Made by a program: the position numbers and the translations under genes
Assembly: GCA_015499995.1 (NCBI GenBank)
Contig: JADNRV010000019.1
Span: 124,001 to 188,000 of the forward strand
Length of the DNA: 64,000 nucleotides
Origin: Flammula alnicola
Taxonomy: Eukaryota > Basidiomycota > Agaricomycetes > Agaricales > Strophariaceae
Reading direction: 5' to 3'
Notes under the pieces: generated by a model
What the model was told of the DNA's origin: nothing
Database searches by the model: none
Seen by the model: only the letters and a program-made list of their open reading frames with translations
Shown: piece by piece, positions 11,965 through 23,929 of the stretch
Layout: each line of letters opens with the position of its first letter
Position numbering within the stretch: position 1 is the stretch's first letter

Positions 11965-12398
11965 AATAATGTAATATACCTCAAATTAACAGTAGAAAAT
12001 ACAATTTCTTACGCCTTGTGGGGTACTTTTCAATTATTTATGCCCTGAAAGTCATTGAAATTTATTTAGGAGATAAATAATGACTTGGAGGATACGGCGG
12101 TGTGATTTTATTTCTCGGCGAGAACGTTCAATCCATGTAGAACGCCTTGTGGTCAGCGGTCGGACGGCGGGTGGCTGACGGAATTGGCGGTGCCAAATTA
12201 ATCGTATGCCGAAGCGTCGGCCTGCGAGCGCGACCAGATTAGGTTAGCTTAGTCATCTTCGGTGGTTGCCGCCATGCAGAACGCCCGTTCATGCAGTGAC
12301 GTTCATGGACGGCGTCTTTTCCAAATCCCAGATTCTTTGGACATCATTGACTGAACGTAGAACTGGTGAGGAAATTTCATCTCGTGCTCATCCAGCTA
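11965..12398. other. Gene-free spacer between two mobile elements
   Basis: No exon, RNA gene or repeat recognised. It lies between the MITE-like element and the left end of the Tc1/mariner-type transposon, whose TA target site is at 12397-12398. Confidence 0.4.
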
Positions 12399-15300
12399 AG
12401 GTAGGGGCCATTAGGAACCAGCTAGCTTATGTAAGCTATTATATAAGCGGCAAAATGTTGGGTTTGAAAAAAACCAGAAGTAAATGTACGGGAAATGAAC
12501 AGAAATATGTTAAAAATTAATTTATATATCTACTAGTGTACCTTACTTTTGTTCGTGCTCAGCTTTGAGCTTCAGAGCCATGTCCGGGGGCAATGTGCGG
12601 TGACCATGATATTTGCGGTTGGCCCAAGCAGCTTCCGGACCGGTTAAACCTTGGCCGTAGGCACTGATGAACCGAGCGGCACGGTTTGCATAACTGATTA
12701 TCGATCATCGATCAAGTGATAAGATTGTTCAGCCGTGGCCCGCGAGGATCATCAAAGAAGCTCACCGTTGGATCTGAACGTGGGGCACGCCATCAAGGCA
12801 TGCTTTTACATTCTTTTCCATTTCCTTCATGTCGCTCGTCTTTGGACTCGTTCTGTATATCAGCTTTGCAGCGCCCCAGTACTGTTCGATGAAGTTCAGC
12901 TCGCAGTGGTATTTGGGATAGAAATCACAGAGGTGCCCCCGAGACGTGATCAACTCTTCAAGGTGAGATTTCTGGTTGACGAAGTCGGGCTGTGTGAATA
13001 AAATTCGACGACAGCAGCAATCCGTCTTCCCAGGCTCGCACTTGAAGCCCACGCATTGTGCATTCAGCACTCGGTCTTGTGGCAAAAGCCCTCGCTCTTG
13101 GATGATGACCTCCATTCCCTTGAACCAGCCAGGCATTGTTGGATGGTTGTCGTCGAAATAGAGGTCTTGAGGCGTGTTTTGAGGTCCAAAAATGGTGGTT
13201 CTCATTCTCGGACCATCCTTGTGCTGACGCCATGTTGCGTGCAGATTTTTAGGCATCTTTCGCGCTGAAAGTGCATCTGGCGCTCGTTTCTGGTGGCTGG
13301 GTGCATTATCAAACAGAAAGAGACCCGTCGCAAACCCATTTGTCTTGCCTTCGAAGATGTCGATCGCATTATCGACCTGCAATAGCAAATCTCCTGAGTC
13401 AAAGTAGCCGTCTCGGCCCTTGCCTGCTCTAAACAATATACGCGCTTCTCTAAATTCTACGGTGAGTTTCATAGTGTATTTCATAAAGAAATTGGAGCTT
13501 ACTCATCCCCATCTGTTAGCCGCCCCCACTCTGATGTCAGAAACTCGGACACCATCAATGACTCCCCTTCTCCTTTCCGTTCAGCAATCGGTTTTGCATT
13601 ATCATTGATCCACTGTGTTTTGCGTCGGTCATTCGCATAAAATGTTGATTCATCGTGGGTAACGAGGATGAGACGGAAGCGGCCAATCTGTGGAACAGGA
13701 AATCCGGTGAGTGTTGATAAAACCTTCCCATCGTTGTCGTAGATAATAAACCGCTTCTCATATTCTTTCCAGCGTTCGACAAACTGGTCTCGGTATTCCA
13801 CCACATCCTCCCTTTCATGGCCGTCAATATACATGCCTTTCTTCTTCTGGCGGTAGCGCCAATTAAGTTTCCGGAGCCATCGCCTTGCTGTTCGTACATG
13901 AATGCCGCGTGCTTTCGTTCCAAGTTTCTTTTGAACCTCTTCAGTGGCCACGTAGTCAACAATATCTTGTGCCCGTATGTATCCTTTCTTTGCTATTTCG
14001 GTTAAATGCAATTGAATATCTTGACAGAAGTCTTCGTCTTCCAGAATTGAAGAGTGATAGGTGCCATAACGATGGAGGGGAAGCTTTTCCGAATGAAGGT
14101 AATTCTTGATCCACCTTCGGAGATTGCGTGCGTGCACTACTCCTCGGCCCATAGCCTTCACTGCAAGAACTGAAGAATCTCGCCAGGAATAGGACAGCTC
14201 TGGATCAAGATAGAAGTTCAAAGTGGCCACCATTGCGGTAATGCGACTTCGAAAGAAGACGTCTAGCTTTTTATCTTTTGCCTTGACGGTAAGTTTTGCT
14301 CGCGCTCGCCGAAGAGCTGGAAAATCTTTGTGGCAGAGTTGATTAAGCATCTGCTCAGATACCGTTTCGGGACTATTGTCGCAAGGCTTTCGACCTTCTC
14401 TGAGTTGTTTGAGGAGCTCTGCCACCTTTTCTTTGGCTGCTAATGTAGGATCTCCACTCTCGTCATCGGATAGAGTGTTTTCCGAGTCTATCGAAATGGG
14501 GCTCTAGAAACTTGGTGAGATTGACTGCATTTAATGAGTTTTGATAAACTTACTTGACGTTCTTGAACAGGGAACAATCTGTGCATTGTTATCTCCACCT
14601 CATCTTCCTCTTCACCCTCGGATTCTGAATCAACCTCAATAGTCGTTGCCGCTTCATTTTCCTTCTTCATAAACCAGTTGCTGATGAATTTCTGATTGGT
14701 AGCAGCAAGCTCACGGCGCTTCTGTGCGTGAAAGCGTTTAGTCCTCACTGAATTGCCTGAATAATGCCGTTTCCGCTTTGGTCTCTCCCCTGCAGCCTCT
14801 CGTTCTGCCTTTACAGCCATTGCTTGTGCCTCGAAAAGAATGGCGTTAAAGTGATCGATTTCAGCGTCATTCTTCGGTCTGAAATGTTCTTCATCGTCAT
14901 CTTCGGAGTCCTCATCTTCGGAGTCACCAGAGCCATCATCCTCGGAGTCAAGACCATCAGGTGCATCATCCAGGAAGAAAAAGCCATGCTCGAGTAAGTC
15001 TTCGTCGTTAGAATTCCCATTTTCGTCCTCTGGAATGTCTTCGGCTGATGGTTTTTGGTGATATTTGCTTTTTGAAAGGTTGTTTCGGCGATTCTGCTGG
15101 GCTTTGGTTGTTCTGCCCATTGTCGCCTGTCTATTTGACGCGTTTTTGGTATGGTTTAGCTCCGTTTTGCTGGTTTTGTGGGCTATGACAGAGTTGCTTT
15201 CCTCTCGTTACATATCACGTGACTGTATTACATAAGCGGCAAAAAGTGGTCCTCCGAAATATCCAACATTTTATCTGAGCGTGTCAGTATAGTTTCTAGT

Positions 15301-15521
15301 GCATTTGGGGCACTTTTCTCAAAAAAAATATTTTTGGTTAATAAAAGAGTCAATAATATATTTTCTTACAAACTAAAAACTGAGGATTGGCTATCTACTT
15401 CCCCTCTATCATTCCCAGTTCACAGAATACTCAAAAGTGGTCTGCGCCAGATGTTATTGAGCTCGCCGTCGAAGGTATTTTCTGATTATATAAGCTAGCT
15501 GGTTCCTGATGGCCCCTACCT
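12399..15521. mobile_element. Apparently complete Tc1/mariner-type DNA transposon
   Basis: Inverted repeats of roughly 40 bp begin AGGTAGGGGCCAT at 12399 and, inverted, end at 15521. Both ends are bordered by the dinucleotide TA (12397-12398 and 15522-15523), the hallmark target duplication of the IS630/Tc1/mariner superfamily. Subterminal blocks of the TTA(C/T)ATAAGCGGCAAAA type occur near both ends. The 3.1 kb body carries one intact four-exon transposase gene on the minus strand, so the element could be autonomous. Confidence 0.85.
12543..15120 (-). CDS. DDE transposase, IS630/Tc1/mariner-like (agaric type)
   Basis: Four exons, 15120-14554, 14503-13503, 13449-12766 and 12693-12543, join in frame to 800 residues with no internal stop. 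The N-terminus is basic then strongly acidic (D/E-rich, about residues 25-85). The middle contains helix-rich DNA-binding sequence. The catalytic core shows the three acidic residues in expected contexts: D in T-H-D-E-S-T-F-Y, D in F-L-F-D-N-A-P-S-H and E in C-E-L-N-F-I-E-Q-Y-W-G. A ~100-residue insertion with a Cys cluster (C-C-C-R-R-I-L-F) lies between the last two. The C-terminus has the A-A-W-A-N-R-K-Y-H-G-H-R motif that I associate with this family in mushrooms. It should cut and paste the element that contains it. All key residues are present, so it may be active. Confidence 0.9.
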
Positions 15522-15770
15522 TACCTGGCGGTACAGGTGCAGGTGGTTCCGGAAAATACTACGTAATCCCAGCACCGCATCATGGTTTCGAACGGCAGTA
15601 AATTTGGCATTGAATTCGAAAGGCAGTGCACACTGCTCGAGCCTGCACGTTTCCTCCATGCATATCAGTGGCTTGCTCACTGGCATTGAGGGTCACTTCG
15701 TCTCTACTCTCCAACTACCATCGAAACTCTCTGAACTTTTTCTGTCCACTGTTACTCTTCTGCTACCTTC

Positions 15771-16595
15771 ATGTCGTCAACAACATGGAAAAGAAGGGGG
15801 AAAGACGACCCCGTACTGAAAGATGCAAGGAACACAGATATCGTCATCCCGTGAGATTTCTGCGTGGTTGCTTACTCGAAAATACTTATAAATTCATCTT
15901 TTTCATAGAATCATAGGCCGGACAGGTGCCGGGAAAAGCACAGTACGCAAAATAGACCAAAATCCATACTGTTGGTTAACGATTTTCAGTTTATCAACAC
16001 ACTTCTTGAGGAACGTGTAGTCAACGTCGGCGATGGATCTCTTTGCTGTACAGCGGTACTCAAGCCTGTTATAATTCCAGGTCCACCTGGTACTTCGGGG
16101 AGATTGGTGTTTGTAGATACACCTGGATTCGACCAGACAGGCCTCGATGACTCCGAAATCTCAAGGCGTATCTCCGTTTGGCTGGCAGCGTCGTGAGTCG
16201 CGTATCCTTGCGCAATTGGCGGAAAATAAGTGTTAACATGCATATCTGTCAGATACTCCGATTCTATGAAGCTCGGTGGTGTCATTTATCTGCGTGACAT
16301 TACCGATAAGCGTAGGCCAGGAACGACCCTCAAGGCTATAAATGTGTTCATAAACTTATGCTATGGACACGACAACCAGAAATCAGTCGTTCTCGCCACC
16401 ACGAAGTGGCAGACAATTGACACAGCTGTAGGACAACGTCGGGAGGAGAAGTTGGACACCCATTGGTGGAAGGAGATGCTTAACGCTGGTGCCCAGAAGT
16501 TCCGATTTCATAACGACAAAGAGTCTGCCTGGGACATCGTCAATGCCATTATCGATAGATACAAGAAAAGTAGTCTCGACCCAAAGTCGCATTAG
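15771..16595 (+). CDS. AIG1/IAN-type small GTPase (P-loop protein)
   Basis: Four exons, 15771-15850, 15909-15942, 15990-16192 and 16253-16595, give 219 residues in frame. The P-loop I-G-R-T-G-A-G-K-S-T lies near residue 30, and the G3 motif V-D-T-P-G-F follows about 60 residues later. Next come G-G-V-I-Y-L-R-D-I and the T-T-K-W motif that takes the place of the usual TKxD in this fungal family, then a W-W-K-E-M helix. AIG1-like GTPases bind and hydrolyse GTP and in other lineages act in immunity or membrane remodelling. In agarics they form large lineage-specific families of unknown role. The protein is short but covers the whole G domain. It lies between a transposon and the NACHT gene, with which it is convergent. 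Confidence 0.85.
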
Positions 16596-17847
16596 CAAAA
16601 CTACACAGTACTTACTAGGCTTATGTAGCTTGAAATAGCTTGGGCGGTCCACAACAAACCTAAATTTATAAATTTGTCCAAAATTTGTCCCATAGTGAAC
16701 ATTAATATTTAAGCCAGCGAGTAACCAAGTCGTAAGTTAAGTGCGACCATTCACCTACCACTGTGCTCCCATTGCGTCCTCAGGCAGCTTCAATGTCAGT
16801 TTCAACCTCAACATTCTACGTCACTCAACGTGAAGCCTCCACCATCCCTGCGTCGCCATCCTTGTGTTCTGCGCATCGTGCTTCGCTTCCAAATTTTCCG
16901 AATAATCACGTTGATTCTCGTGTGCCCGCGGTCGCTTCCACGCAGCGCTGATGGTCCTTCGTCAAGAATTTTCTGGTGCAATATCCCCCGAGTCCGTTCG
17001 CACTCCCCTGTGATGTCGATTAGAAGGAGCAGGAATTGGATTCAGGAGCTTTTTTCCCCATAGTTCCTGCCTGCCACCATGTATTCCTGCAAACGTCACT
17101 GGACCATTATTGGCCCCACCTTTGTACTTTCCTTGTCCCCTGGGCTGAACGAAGTAAATCGGTGCTATTCTCACATTTCAACAGGTTCAATGTTTGATCC
17201 TACCTTGGTTTCGTACTCCGCGAGGTATGCCATACGCTATCAAGACAACTCTATTCAAGAAGACCTCCCATCGTTATATTCGATATTCTATATGTTCGCT
17301 TTCTCACTCTCGGCGTCAGGGCACACTCAGTGCAGATCGTGTACCACTGGCCCTTGAAACGAACAGAACATACAAGATTGGAAACTAGGCCAAGAAACAC
17401 AGGGCTGGTTTCGCCTTTCAGTGGCGGAGGCTGTGAACGAAATCCTTGCTCACAACAATCTATTAGTTGAGGCCTCTATTCTTAATCTCAATCCCAAATT
17501 AGACAAAGGAAGAGCGCAAGAGTAATATGGTAGGCAAATGGAGTTTCGTGCAGATACGTGGGACTGAATCTCGAAATGAGAGTTGAGATTTCAGAGGCAA
17601 TTCAAGACACAGGAACATTTATTCGACGTGCATTTCTAGTGAAATAATCCTCAGGATGCCCAAAAATCGAGCTGAACATTAGATGCAACTAAATAGTAGA
17701 TAAGTAAAACGAAAAATAATCTTGCATTACTACTCAAGCTATCAACCACCGTAATATAAACCCACGAAATTGACTACGACTACGCAGACAACAAAAAATC
17801 AAAGCATCAGACTTCAGAATCGACGTGTTGGATGTTCTGTTGTCGAG
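16596..17847. other. Gene-free convergent intergenic stretch
   Basis: Lies between the 3' ends of the GTPase and NACHT genes. Frames of 60-92 codons near 16763-17388 have no domains and no coherent splicing. A short AT-rich palindromic patch (AAATTTATAAATTT) lies near 16662. Nothing else was recognised. Confidence 0.4.
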
Positions 17848-19888
17848 CTACAGCCTGAATACTCTTTTCAAGACACTGTGCAGGGGCCATTTCTTGGCAG
17901 TTGTCTCCGATCCATCGCCTTTCACTTCGCATTGTTCTGCAGATTTGAGCCCTTGCGTTTGCGGCTGGTGGGTTTGCGGCTCGATTCTGAGTTTATCAAG
18001 GATTTGAGAAATATTGTGATATTCTGCCAACGAGCGGTAGTCATCCGGATACCAGTCTTTGGCGATCCGAGTGACTGATTCAAGCATCTGATTGTACGCT
18101 CTATGTTCATCCTGAAAATCCTGTTAAACTTCGTCAGATTAAATGGCTTCATGTTAATCAATGGATCTTACCAGTGCTCTGATGCAAGACAGAAATCGTG
18201 ACATCTGCTTGACCGTGTCGGAATATGAGAAGTAGTGAGGATGAGGCAGAAAGTCCAGGACGTCTTGTTGCAGTTTGTTGGTGGAAACAGCAACTTCTAG
18301 ATGCTTGATCATCTGTTTTGCTGCGTTGAAACACACCACTGTATTACCTGTTCAGTAAAATGCATGTAACTCGAATTAGTAAACAAAATAGATGGAGATA
18401 TATAATTGAGTTGTACCGGAACTGCCGGACTGGGTCAAAGCTTTGAAATGTTCAAACCAGAGGTGAGCGAAATCAGCATGCCTGTTTGGAGGATCGATAT
18501 AATACTTTTGAGCTCGACCAGGATCACATAGAAAGTCGGGTAGGGATGCATGAAGAAATTTAATGGAAGCGGAACTGACCACAATAACCGATTTCAAGTC
18601 GGCTAATGTAATCTCTACATCTCCCTTATCCAAAGATAGAAATCGCTCGATGGTTATAGTTTTGTTGCAGGACGCGAGGATCGCATAGCTGAGTATTAGC
18701 ATAGTAGCATCGATGTCCTCCACACACGAGAAGATATGCATGTACAGTGCATCAAGCTGTGCGAAAGGTGTATCAAGGCGAGCAGGGCGTACGCCTCGGA
18801 CGATCTCCAGGCGTTGTACAGGGTGGTGACGTGGTGAAGACACAAAATTTATCACCACTGATGCATAAATGAACTGGCCGGAGGATTTTCCGACGATGTT
18901 GTCAACAACGTCTTCGGGTGGCCAAGACGAGCCAATGAGATGCTTGAACGGATGGCTGACTTTGATTTCGGCGAACTTATCGTTGAGGAAGAGACGAATA
19001 TCTTTGTCGGCACGATATATGTCGTCCAAAGGCAATCGTGTAACAATGTCGGTCACCTTCCTTGAATTGAATGCCATGGTGATCTGTTGCTCGGGACGGC
19101 TGGCGATAAGGCATACTAGGGGAAGACCTGTGTCCCGTAGAGCATCTGAAAGAGCATGAATGATGTTGGTTTGCACATCGCGGCCATCGCACTCATCAAG
19201 ACCGTCGATTATGATTAGGAATGGAGATGTCAGGTTGGCTGAACTATCAGACTGCTGCCTAATTTGTAGGAGAGGTTCAATGATCAAGGCCTTGAGCTGC
19301 GATTCGAATGACCGTCCGAAGAGAAGAGGGTCCCGGTCGAGCGCTTCGACAATAATTTTGCGAGTGAGCGGAATGCTTATGGTGAGTTGATAGGCGAGCG
19401 TAGCCGCCAATGGTTTGGCAGTATTACGAGTTGGGTCCTGCCTGAAGAAAAAGAAGCTGGCGTTGGCCAGCTTCGCTTGTTCGCACCTCTCAGCGATGGA
19501 TCGGGCGATCGACGACTTTCCCGCTCCTGCGGCACCATTTAGCCACATGATCCATGCGTCGCGATCCTCGCTGCGCCGAATCCACTTCATGACCTTCTGC
19601 AAGACCGCGAGGCGCGTATTTGGATGACATTTTGGGGGATCGGCTTGCTGCTCAGAGTTGTGGAAAGCAGTCGTAGCCACCTCTTTGCGAAGCAGCTTTA
19701 ACCGGGCTATGATTCATTAACTCATAAGAAGATAATCTTCGGACATCATATAGATATACCATCGCACCTGTAGAATCGTTTGCGTTCACGACATTGGTAA
19801 CGTTGTGTTGGGTGTATGTCCCCCCAGTAAACACGGCATTGGACACGCTGGACAACATTATATTCTGAGTCGGAGGAGTAAGTGCCAT
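17848..19888 (-). CDS. NACHT-domain STAND NTPase
   Basis: Exons 19888-19768, 19706-18417, 18347-18172 and 18120-17848 join to 619 residues. The N-terminus contains the F-T-G-G-T-Y-T-Q-H-N-V type segment common in agaric NACHT proteins. A C-H-P-N-T-R linker follows, then Walker A (G-A-A-G-A-G-K-S-S) and Walker B (F-L-I-I-I-D-G-L-D-E-C), and winged-helix-like sequence up to about residue 400. The C-terminus is short and has no WD40, TPR or ankyrin repeats, so no sensor domain is obvious. STAND NTPases act as nucleotide-dependent switches in fungal non-self recognition and programmed cell death. What this one senses or triggers cannot be told. Full-length agaric relatives often continue with similar uncharacterised C-terminal regions. 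Confidence 0.9.
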
Positions 19889-20341
19889 CACGCCACGCTA
19901 AAGATCTCGAAACAATCGTCTTTCAAGTGGAGGAGGGGAGAGGGGATGCTCTGACAGTGACAAGAAGCAAGAAGCGTTGAATATGAGGCTGAAAACAAGC
20001 TCTTCAGTAGGCCGCAGACCACCACAGCCAAGTTCCCTCACTGTGCATATGGCCGCGGCAGCTTCGCCATTAACTTCAACTTAAACTTGTAACCTCCAGG
20101 GATTTCCTTCTGAGGCAGCCTGGGAGAGCCTGGGAAAGCGACCGATTTGCGATCAATTATCAACCACGTGACCAAATAAGCTGAATTGAAGAATAGTTTG
20201 CCTAAATAAGAGACTATTGGCATTTTTTTCCTGTGATTTTGGACGAAAGCCCAGGGATCCAGATTTTGCTTCCGAACCCTTTACATAATTGGAATGAGAA
20301 TGAGATTTCATTTTCAATCATATTTTTTCTGTAACATAACC

Positions 20342-23219
20342 ATGGAAGTCGAAACTCCTGCCCCTGCTCCTGTAACATACCCTGCCGGTACAGCACCAGT
20401 AAAGGCTGAGTGAGTCCCAGAAAATTACAATGCAATTTGCAAAGGCTAATGACGAGCCGCAGGTATCTGATTTCAACCTCACTGCAAGTCGTAGCAGACG
20501 ATGATGCAGCGGAAGGCACGACGACGGGCGACCGCGGACAGCACCGCGACGGACGAGATTCCAAGTCTAATTGGGACTCGAGGGACTCAAGAGGCCCTTC
20601 ACGCGGGAAAATGACAAAAGAGCAGAAGAAGGCTCAGCGAGGACAGAATAAGGCTAGGAGATTTGCGAAGACGCGGGATGAGCTCGACTTGTGTTGGAAG
20701 GTGGCGAATGGCTCAATATGCGAGTACGCGAACGAGTTGAGTTCTTTACATTTTTATCCGTCTCGAGGAGAAAAAGCTGATGAATTGCTTCAATAGCTGT
20801 CGGTTTACACACGACATTTCTGGATACCTTGCTGCTAAAGCACGCGACATACACATCCCTGAACTCTCAGAAATATCGGACTCGCCACCCTTTGCTCCTG
20901 ACCAGGAATCACTGCGCAGAACTCAACCAGACCATCCCTCTCTCGACTTGAACACTGTCTGTCCTGTATTCGCCGAAACGGGGGAATGTAGGTTCGTCAA
21001 TAATATTCGATCAATGTCTGAAGATCCACTCAGAATTACCCAGATATGGCTTCAAATGTCGATTCTTAGGAGGGCACATTCGCTTCTCCGAATCTGGAGA
21101 ACCCTCATTAGTTGGAGACGACGATAAAAAGGCACGAGCTGCGCTGACAGCCCAAGAAGTTAACTTTGTCGGTCCCGACGTGCAAAAAGCCCTGCGTTCG
21201 AAAAAGGTCCGTCTCCTCGTTGCCCATTGTGTCCTTACCTCAAGAATAATACGCTCTACTAGTACCCATTCCCCATCGCCGACGAGTACCTCCGCCAACT
21301 GGCAGCTGAAAACCCCGAATTGAATAGCAAACCCAAGCCCATTCCTAATGCTAACTCCATCGTTATCGGTGAGCCTGAGCAAGAAATGGTTGACGTCGAG
21401 ATGTCAGCTCCTGCACCTCCGCCACCACCTCCTACAGTACCCGAAGAGAACCCTCTACCAACAAAATCAGCTGTAGATGAAATCATCGAGACGCGTACCG
21501 GCAATGTTGCGACGACGACATCCCAGGTGGATACACCTGATGTACGGGTCAGATTCCCGGAGAAGAAGAGGTTACACTGGGCTGGAAAGACGTGTATGTC
21601 GCGCATTCTTTACACTCCTTCTGGTACTGACGTTGTTGAAATTTTTGGTTCATAACAGATCTTGCGCCTTTGACGACCGTCGGAAACCTCGTAAGCCCAT
21701 TTCCTCAACCCATGTCAATGCCGCTTATTAAGATACCTACTAGCCATTTCGTCGCCTGTGCGTTGACCTGGGAGCTGATATAACCTGTGGAGAGAGTACG
21801 TTTCTCTCTTTACGAATTAGGCGACGCTACTGACATCTCTTTCTCTCGGTCCTCAGTGGGTCTTTCCAGCTCCTTCCTAGCAGGATCTAAAGAAGAATGG
21901 TCTCTCGTTCGTCGACATCCCTCAGAGAGAGTTTTCGGTGTTCAAGTCGCTGGCAACAAGCCCGCAAATCTCGTACCTACGGCAGAGGTCCTCGCCAATG
22001 AATGCGGTGCGAATATTGATTTCGTGGACGTGAACTGTGGATGCCCCATTGATTTGGTGTTTAAGAGTGGGAGTGGATCTGCTTGTGCGTCTTTAGTTAG
22101 TGGGAAAGCAGGATATTTATTGACCTTTTACTGATTTCTAGTGCTTGACACCGTCGGAAAACTGGGCAAAATTCTTATTGGGATGAACAGGGCCCTTGGA
22201 GAGATACCCGTGACTGTTAAACTGCGCACTGGGGTCAAAGATGGGAAAAATACAGCGCACAAGCTCATGCCTCGACTGTCGGCGGAATGGAACGTGGGAT
22301 GTGTAACGGTGCGCTTCTCGGTTGCCTGGCTCTCTGTGTTGAGCTTGATCTAATCTCGTCGTCTCTGATCAGCTTCATGGACGGACGAGGCAACAACGAT
22401 ACACTCGACTTGCTGACTGGGATTACATCAAACAATGCGTTGAGGCCGTGCGAGCGCGAGAAGCGGATGAAGATCGTATGTCTCTTTTCTTGTCTCTATG
22501 CTCAATTTCGTTCAATATTGGTCCTAGTGCCTCCTGTACCCATTTTCGGCGGCGGCGATTGTTTCTCCTCATACGACTATTGGACAAACGTCGAGAAGAC
22601 AGGTGTAGACGGTGTGATGATTGGACGAGGGGCTCTTATAAAGCCTTGGATCTTCACAGAGATCAAAGAGCGGAGAGAATGGGATATCAGTGCAAGGGAG
22701 AGGCTGGATCTGATAAGAAAGGTATGTGCTAACTATCGACAGCTTTTGAATGTCTATTGATTTTATTCTTTGTGCATAGTATGCGGAATATGGCTTGAAG
22801 TAAGTCTTTAACACTGTTCCTATCATTTTACCTCCTGACTGATGGCCCATTTTCTAGCCACTTCGGCTCAGATACTGCAGGCGTAAATGCAACTCGAAGA
22901 TACCTCTGCGAAGCTCTATCATTCCAGTATCGATACATACCTATAGGCATTCTCGAGCAACTACCGGGCAGGATCAACGACCGCGCACCTGCTTTCCGCG
23001 GCCGCAATGAGCTGGGTTCGTTCCATTCATTCGTTCGTCTCTTGTTCTGTGTGTAATACTTATCATTCCGTCTTATCAATAGAATCCTTGCTAGCCAGCC
23101 CTGATAGCAACGACTGGGTAAAAGTCTCAGAGATGTTCTTGGGCCCTGCCCCAGAAACATGGAGCTTCACACCGAAGCATAAGAGCAATGCGTATGGGAG
23201 TGAAGAGGGCCAGGGATAG
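20342..23219 (+). CDS. DUS3: tRNA-dihydrouridine synthase 3 (tRNA-dihydrouridine(47) synthase)
   Basis: Fourteen exons join in frame to 706 residues: 20342-20409, 20463-20735, 20797-20991, 21044-21206, 21263-21593, 21659-21690, 21744-21795, 21857-22084, 22142-22308, 22373-22475, 22528-22721, 22780-22799, 22858-23015, 23083-23219. Near residue 110 is a CCCH finger with C-X8-C-X5-C-X3-H spacing; a second with a C-X4-H end follows near 175. The FMN barrel starts with [15 protein letters not shown] and carries the catalytic Cys434 in N-C-G-C-P, then L-H-G-R-T-R and [12 protein letters not shown]. The enzyme reduces uridine 47 in the variable loop of tRNAs with FMN and NADPH. This is the parent of the dead copy at 5925-7551. 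Identification is secure. Confidence 0.97.
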
Positions 23220-23929
23220 ATCGTGGTATTGCATATTGATCCAATTTCATTCACTATACATACAATGGGATTTGTTGGTCCTGTAATATGTGCATTTTCT
23301 CTTTTCAGGACGATGAGATACAAATTCGATTAGTACCTCGCGTTTCAATTTTTGGATTGGAGGTTATTTGTCGGACGCGTTTTGCTCATGTGACTAGAAA
23401 ATCTCCTGATTTAGGATGCCGACACCCACGACCTGAAACCTTTTTCCTGGCCGCCGACATCTGTCAGGGTCATATGTCAGAATGTCAACCTTGGTCATGC
23501 AGCCTCACTGCCTCAGTACGCATTTACTACAAGTCTGCTACGATTCCTCTGCATCCTACACTTATGAAAGTGAGTCTCACAAGGTTGTATCTCTGCTCGG
23601 AAGGATTGTTCATTGTCCACAATAACCCACAGGAATAGATCTGCGTGTCCTGTAGTGCATTTTTGAACCCGGGAAAGCCATAGAGAATAGCAAAAATCAC
23701 GCACCGTGTGAGACCCAACGGAACATAGCTACCTTTATCCATTCACTTATTGGCAAACCAAGGTTTGGAATGGACCTCGTCCCCTATAAGTACCTCAACC
23801 TTTCAACATTCGACCCTCAGCACGCTCTCGGACCTGCAGCGGTTGGTGAAAGGGTTTAGAAACGTATGTCGTCAGATTAGGCTCCCTGAAGTCCTTGGCT
23901 GACGGTACAGGTGGCTGTAGGGGGCGAAG
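23220..23929. other. Intergenic stretch
   Basis: 3' flank of DUS3 and 5' flank of the F-box gene. Frames here lack domains or splice support. Confidence 0.4.

Noticed and set aside
12735..13268. Plus-strand frames inside the transposon
   Set aside because: Antisense shadows of transposase exon 3.
14764..14997. 77-codon plus-strand frame
   Set aside because: Antisense to the acidic N-terminus of the transposase.
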